Both the position numbers and the translations under genes were made by a program. The notes under the pieces were generated by a model, which saw nothing but the letters and a program-made list of their open reading frames with translations, did not search any database and was not told where the DNA came from. Of a stretch of DNA of 64,000 bases, positions 61,270 to 64,000 are shown one piece after another; the stretch's first letter is position 1; each line of letters begins with the position of its first letter. Location of the stretch: positions 62,001-126,000 of the forward strand of contig JAWKIJ010000001.1 in the NCBI GenBank assembly GCA_041394325.1, in the 5' to 3' direction. This stretch comes from JAWKIJ01 sp041394325 (GTDB lineage Bacteria > Actinomycetota > Acidimicrobiia > Acidimicrobiales > Microtrichaceae).

Positions 61270-64000
61270 ATGGAACCCCTGAAGCACTCTGTGAAGCGAC
61301 GCGTGGTGGCGGTTCTCGCGGCGACCGCGGTGGTGGTGACCACCCTCGGCCTCGGCCTCGGCGCGGTCGAGGCGGGTTCGAGCGTCGTCCCCAGCCTCGG
61401 CACCAAGGGGCCCGTCGTGTACGGAACCTTCAAGGGGGCACCCAAGCGTGCGCAGACCGCACTGATCAAGGTCGACCTCAACGGCACGCCGTCATACCTG
61501 TTCTGCATCGACCTCGGGACCCTCATCGAACTGGGGGCCAACTACGAGGAGTCCTCCTGGAGCGAGTCGAACGTCGCCAACCTCGCGAAGGTCACGCGCG
61601 TCCTGGCCCAATCGAGCGCGACCACGAGTCACGACCCCACCGAGATCGGAGCGACCCAGGCCGCGATCTGGCATTTCTCGGACGGCTTCGCCCTCGACAC
61701 GTCCAACCCGGCCAACAGCCCCGCACTGGTCGCCCGCTACAACGACCTCGTCGCGGACGCGAACGCCCATCCCGTCACGGAGGAACCCACCGGCAGCCTC
61801 AACGCGACGCCTCGAGCGATCTCGGTCGCCAACGGGAAACCGGCCTTCGTGAACATCACGACCACCGCCACGGGACCGCTCAGCCTCGAGCTCTCCAATT
61901 CGCTGGTCACCGCCCACCCCGCCTCGGGTGACCAGTGCGATCTCGACACCAAGCTCACGACGGTGACCGGCAACACGCGGATCTGTCTCACCGCCGGAGC
62001 GTTCGCGACCACCGCGTCGCTCACGATCCGCACCGACGCCGCGCCCGTCAACGCCGGTCGCGTGTTCCTCCGGCCCGGGCGCCAGAAGCTGATCATCGGC
62101 AAGCGCGGCACCGCGCAGTCGAGTGCCAACGTCGCCGCTACGTGGACCGCGAACGGCCGCCCCACCGTGTCGATCACCTGCCCGACCACAGGTGTCACCT
62201 TCGGACAACCCGCGACCTTCAGCGCCGCGGCCGACGATCCCGACGGCGACCCCCTCGTCTACCTGTGGACGCTCGACGGCAAGCCGATACCGGACCACAC
62301 CGACGCGGCGATCACGATCGCACTCCAACAGGGCCAGCGGCTCGGCGTCACGGTCAGCGACCCCGGAGGCTCGAGCGCCTCGGCGACCGCGGGATGCGCC
62401 GGCGCCAACCCGCCGTCGGTCACCCTCCGATGCCCCGAGCAGATGACCCTCGGCAGCGATGTGACGTTCAACGCGACGGGCACGGACCCCGACGGCGACA
62501 CGCTCACCTATGTGTGGACGCTCAACGGCGAGGCCGTGCCGGGCCAGTCCGGCAGCGCCCTCACCGTCACGGTCCATGCCGGCGACACCCTTTCGGTGGT
62601 GGCCAAGGACCCCACGGGGCTCACCTCCGCCGCGGTGGACGCGAGCTGTATCCCCACCGCCACCAACCGGGCGCCCTCGGTGACGCTCTCGTGTCCGAGG
62701 GACTTCGTCGGCGGCCAGCCCGCCACGTTCACCGCTGTCGGCACCGACCCCGACGGCGACCCGCTGACCTACTCGTGGAGCGTCGACGGTTCGCCGGTTC
62801 CCGGTCAGAACACCGCCACCGCGACGATCACCGCGAAGTCCGGCCAGAAGGTCTCGGTGACCGCCAACGACGGCAAGGTCAGCGGCGCGGCTACCACGGT
62901 GACCTGCACCGGAGAGGTGCCCAACCAACCGCCGACGGTCTCCGTGTCGTGTCCCGCGAACCTCGTGTGGGGTACCCCGGCGACCTTCACCGCCAAGGGC
63001 ACCGACCCCGAGGGCGACACCCTCGCCTACGAGTGGAAGGTCAACGGCAAGGTCGTGTCCGCCCAGACCGGCCCGTCCGCCAAGTTGACCGTCGCCAAGG
63101 GTGACGTCGTCACCGTCGCAGCGGTCGACAAGCGCGGGGCGAAGTCGACGACCGCGACCGCCAACTGTCCGGGCAACACCCCCCCGAGGGTCTCCTTGAA
63201 GTGTCCGGCGCGGGTGCTGTACGGAGAACCGTTCGACCTGGCCGCCAGCGGGACCGACGCCGATGGCGACGCTCTCACCTTCACCTGGACGCTGAACGGC
63301 CGGGTCCTCGACGGCCAGACCGCAGCGACCGCCACGATCGTCCTCTCCTCTGGGGACAAGGTCGGCGTGACGGTCCGTGACGCCCGCGGGGCGACGTCGG
63401 CGACCACGACGGTGACCTGTGCGGGCACCACTCGTCCCAAGGTCACGATCTCGTGCCCCGACAACCTCGTGTGGGGCGAGCCCGCCTCGTTCATCGCGAA
63501 CGGCACCGACGCCGACGGCGACACCGACCTCGTGTATTCGTGGTACCTGGGCAACACGCCCGTCGCCACCGGCACGTCCCCCAAGCTCGTCATCGCCGTG
63601 GGTGAGCACGACGTGCTCACGGTTACCGCGACCGATTCGACCAACACCGTCTCCGACACCGCCCGCGCGGACTGCACCGGCAACCACCGCCCGAGCGTCA
63701 CGATGACCTGCCCGGCCGACCTGGTGTTCGGCTCACCGTCGGTGTTCACCGCCACCGCGACGGACCCCGACGGCGACAGCCTCACGTACAAGTGGTCGAT
63801 CAACGGGACCACCGTCGACGGCCAGACCAAGGAGACCGCGACGTTGACCCTGGCCAGGGATGACAAGGTGAGCGTCGAGGTCGCGGACACCGAGGGGCTC
63901 GCTGCGGCACCCGTGACCTCCACCTGTGTCGGGAATACGACACCGAAGGTCTCCCTGGCCTGTCCCGACAAGGTCGTGTTCGGCGAACCCGCAGCCTTCG
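61270..64000 (+). CDS. Secreted thioester-domain adhesin with Ig-like repeats (3' end off window)
   Basis: 910 residues present, frame open to the edge. Sec signal peptide: basic HSVKRR, then VVAVLAATAVVVTTLGLGLG. A thioester domain follows: SYLFCIDLGTLIELG with Cys79 and EIGATQAAIWHFSDGF with Gln130, the Cys-Gln pair that forms an internal thioester in Gram-positive surface adhesins. A beta-rich spacer (170-296) precedes at least seven full repeats of 84-87 aa and part of an eighth. Each repeat begins PxVxxxCP, has (T/D)DxDGDxLxYxW and ends in a second Cys, suggesting an intradomain disulfide. Any sorting signal is outside the window. Confidence 0.85.
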   Translation, partial: MEPLKHSVKRRVVAVLAATAVVVTTLGLGLGAVEAGSSVVPSLGTKGPVVYGTFKGAPKRAQTALIKVDLNGTPSYLFCIDLGTLIELGANYEESSWSESNVANLAKVTRVLAQSSATTSHDPTEIGATQAAIWHFSDGFALDTSNPANSPALVARYNDLVADANAHPVTEEPTGSLNATPRAISVANGKPAFVNITTTATGPLSLELSNSLVTAHPASGDQCDLDTKLTTVTGNTRICLTAGAFATTASLTIRTDAAPVNAGRVFLRPGRQKLIIGKRGTAQSSANVAATWTANGRPTVSITCPTTGVTFGQPATFSAAADDPDGDPLVYLWTLDGKPIPDHTDAAITIALQQGQRLGVTVSDPGGSSASATAGCAGANPPSVTLRCPEQMTLGSDVTFNATGTDPDGDTLTYVWTLNGEAVPGQSGSALTVTVHAGDTLSVVAKDPTGLTSAAVDASCIPTATNRAPSVTLSCPRDFVGGQPATFTAVGTDPDGDPLTYSWSVDGSPVPGQNTATATITAKSGQKVSVTANDGKVSGAATTVTCTGEVPNQPPTVSVSCPANLVWGTPATFTAKGTDPEGDTLAYEWKVNGKVVSAQTGPSAKLTVAKGDVVTVAAVDKRGAKSTTATANCPGNTPPRVSLKCPARVLYGEPFDLAASGTDADGDALTFTWTLNGRVLDGQTAATATIVLSSGDKVGVTVRDARGATSATTTVTCAGTTRPKVTISCPDNLVWGEPASFIANGTDADGDTDLVYSWYLGNTPVATGTSPKLVIAVGEHDVLTVTATDSTNTVSDTARADCTGNHRPSVTMTCPADLVFGSPSVFTATATDPDGDSLTYKWSINGTTVDGQTKETATLTLARDDKVSVEVADTEGLAAAPVTSTCVGNTTPKVSLACPDKVVFGEPAAF
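62158..64000 (+). repeat. Tandem Ig/cadherin-like domain repeats
   Basis: Repeat starts at 62158, 62410, 62671, 62929, 63181, 63433, 63688 and 63940 (partial); unit length 252-261 bp. The copies are diverged in DNA but aligned in protein by SCP, DPDGD and WxxxG positions. Confidence 0.88.

Noticed and set aside
62158..64000. Assembly duplication as the cause of adhesin repeats
   Set aside because: The repeats are clearly diverged in sequence and vary in length (252-261 bp), so they are old tandem domains and not an artefact.

Overview
The window is very G+C-rich, with dense genes, GTG starts and many 4-bp stop/start overlaps. WhiB, DUF3040, an MtrAB-like two-component pair beside a lipoprotein, a PimB-like mannosyltransferase and a eukaryotic-type IleS all point to an actinobacterium. 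An Acidimicrobiia-like lineage is my guess; no rRNA or tRNA gene is present to test it.

Layout. 1-7.8 kb (minus): division and cell-wall (dcw) cluster mraZ-rsmH-ftsL-ftsI-murE-mraY-murD, in canonical order but without murF. 8-10.9 kb: broken lipoate-ligase-like gene, Nudix, small conserved protein, acyl-CoA dehydrogenase. 11-15.7 kb (plus): MoxR ATPase, DUF58, transglutaminase. 15.8-20.8 kb (minus): DUF3040, dinB, Nudix, carboxylesterase, membrane-anchored HTH protein. 21-27.2 kb (plus): small membrane protein, inositol-phosphatase family, MtrA/MtrB-like pair with GerMN lipoprotein, glpK, TetR. 27.2-38 kb (minus): AlaC-like aminotransferase; a train of SMC-like coiled-coil proteins, ArsA-type ATPase, membrane protein, GT4 mannosyltransferase, queG, zinc ribbon; FkbM methyltransferase, trpD and a WhiB protein. 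38-43.3 kb (plus): glpD, alkyl-DHAP-synthase-like oxidase, membrane protein and a second FGGY kinase in one operon. 43.8 kb: RNase P RNA. 44-51 kb (minus): GGDEF-EAL protein, phosphatase, membrane protein, zinc-ribbon coiled coil, bifunctional PBP. 51-57.8 kb: Gfo/Idh oxidoreductase, nrdB and nrdA with a structured leader, Nudix, family-5 uracil-DNA glycosylase. 57.9-64 kb: ileS and the start of a secreted thioester-domain adhesin with Ig-like repeats that runs off the window.

Two features affect how the window should be read. First, at least 25 one- or two-base indels, mostly in short G or C runs, break otherwise convincing genes. They sit in patches (8.0-8.7, 14-19.6, 28.3-31.3, 42.8-43.2, 51-52, 56.6-57.9 kb), while long stretches between are clean. 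This looks like patchy consensus error rather than gene decay, so the broken genes are given as single loci. Second, ten genes have a TANNNT -10 element ending 6-8 bp before the start codon, the layout of leaderless transcripts.

The most interesting candidates are the ArsA/SMC-like operon (28.4-33.1 kb), the thioester adhesin (61.3-64 kb), the nrd leader RNA (55.9-56.04 kb), the glpD/ether-lipid operon and the missing murF.
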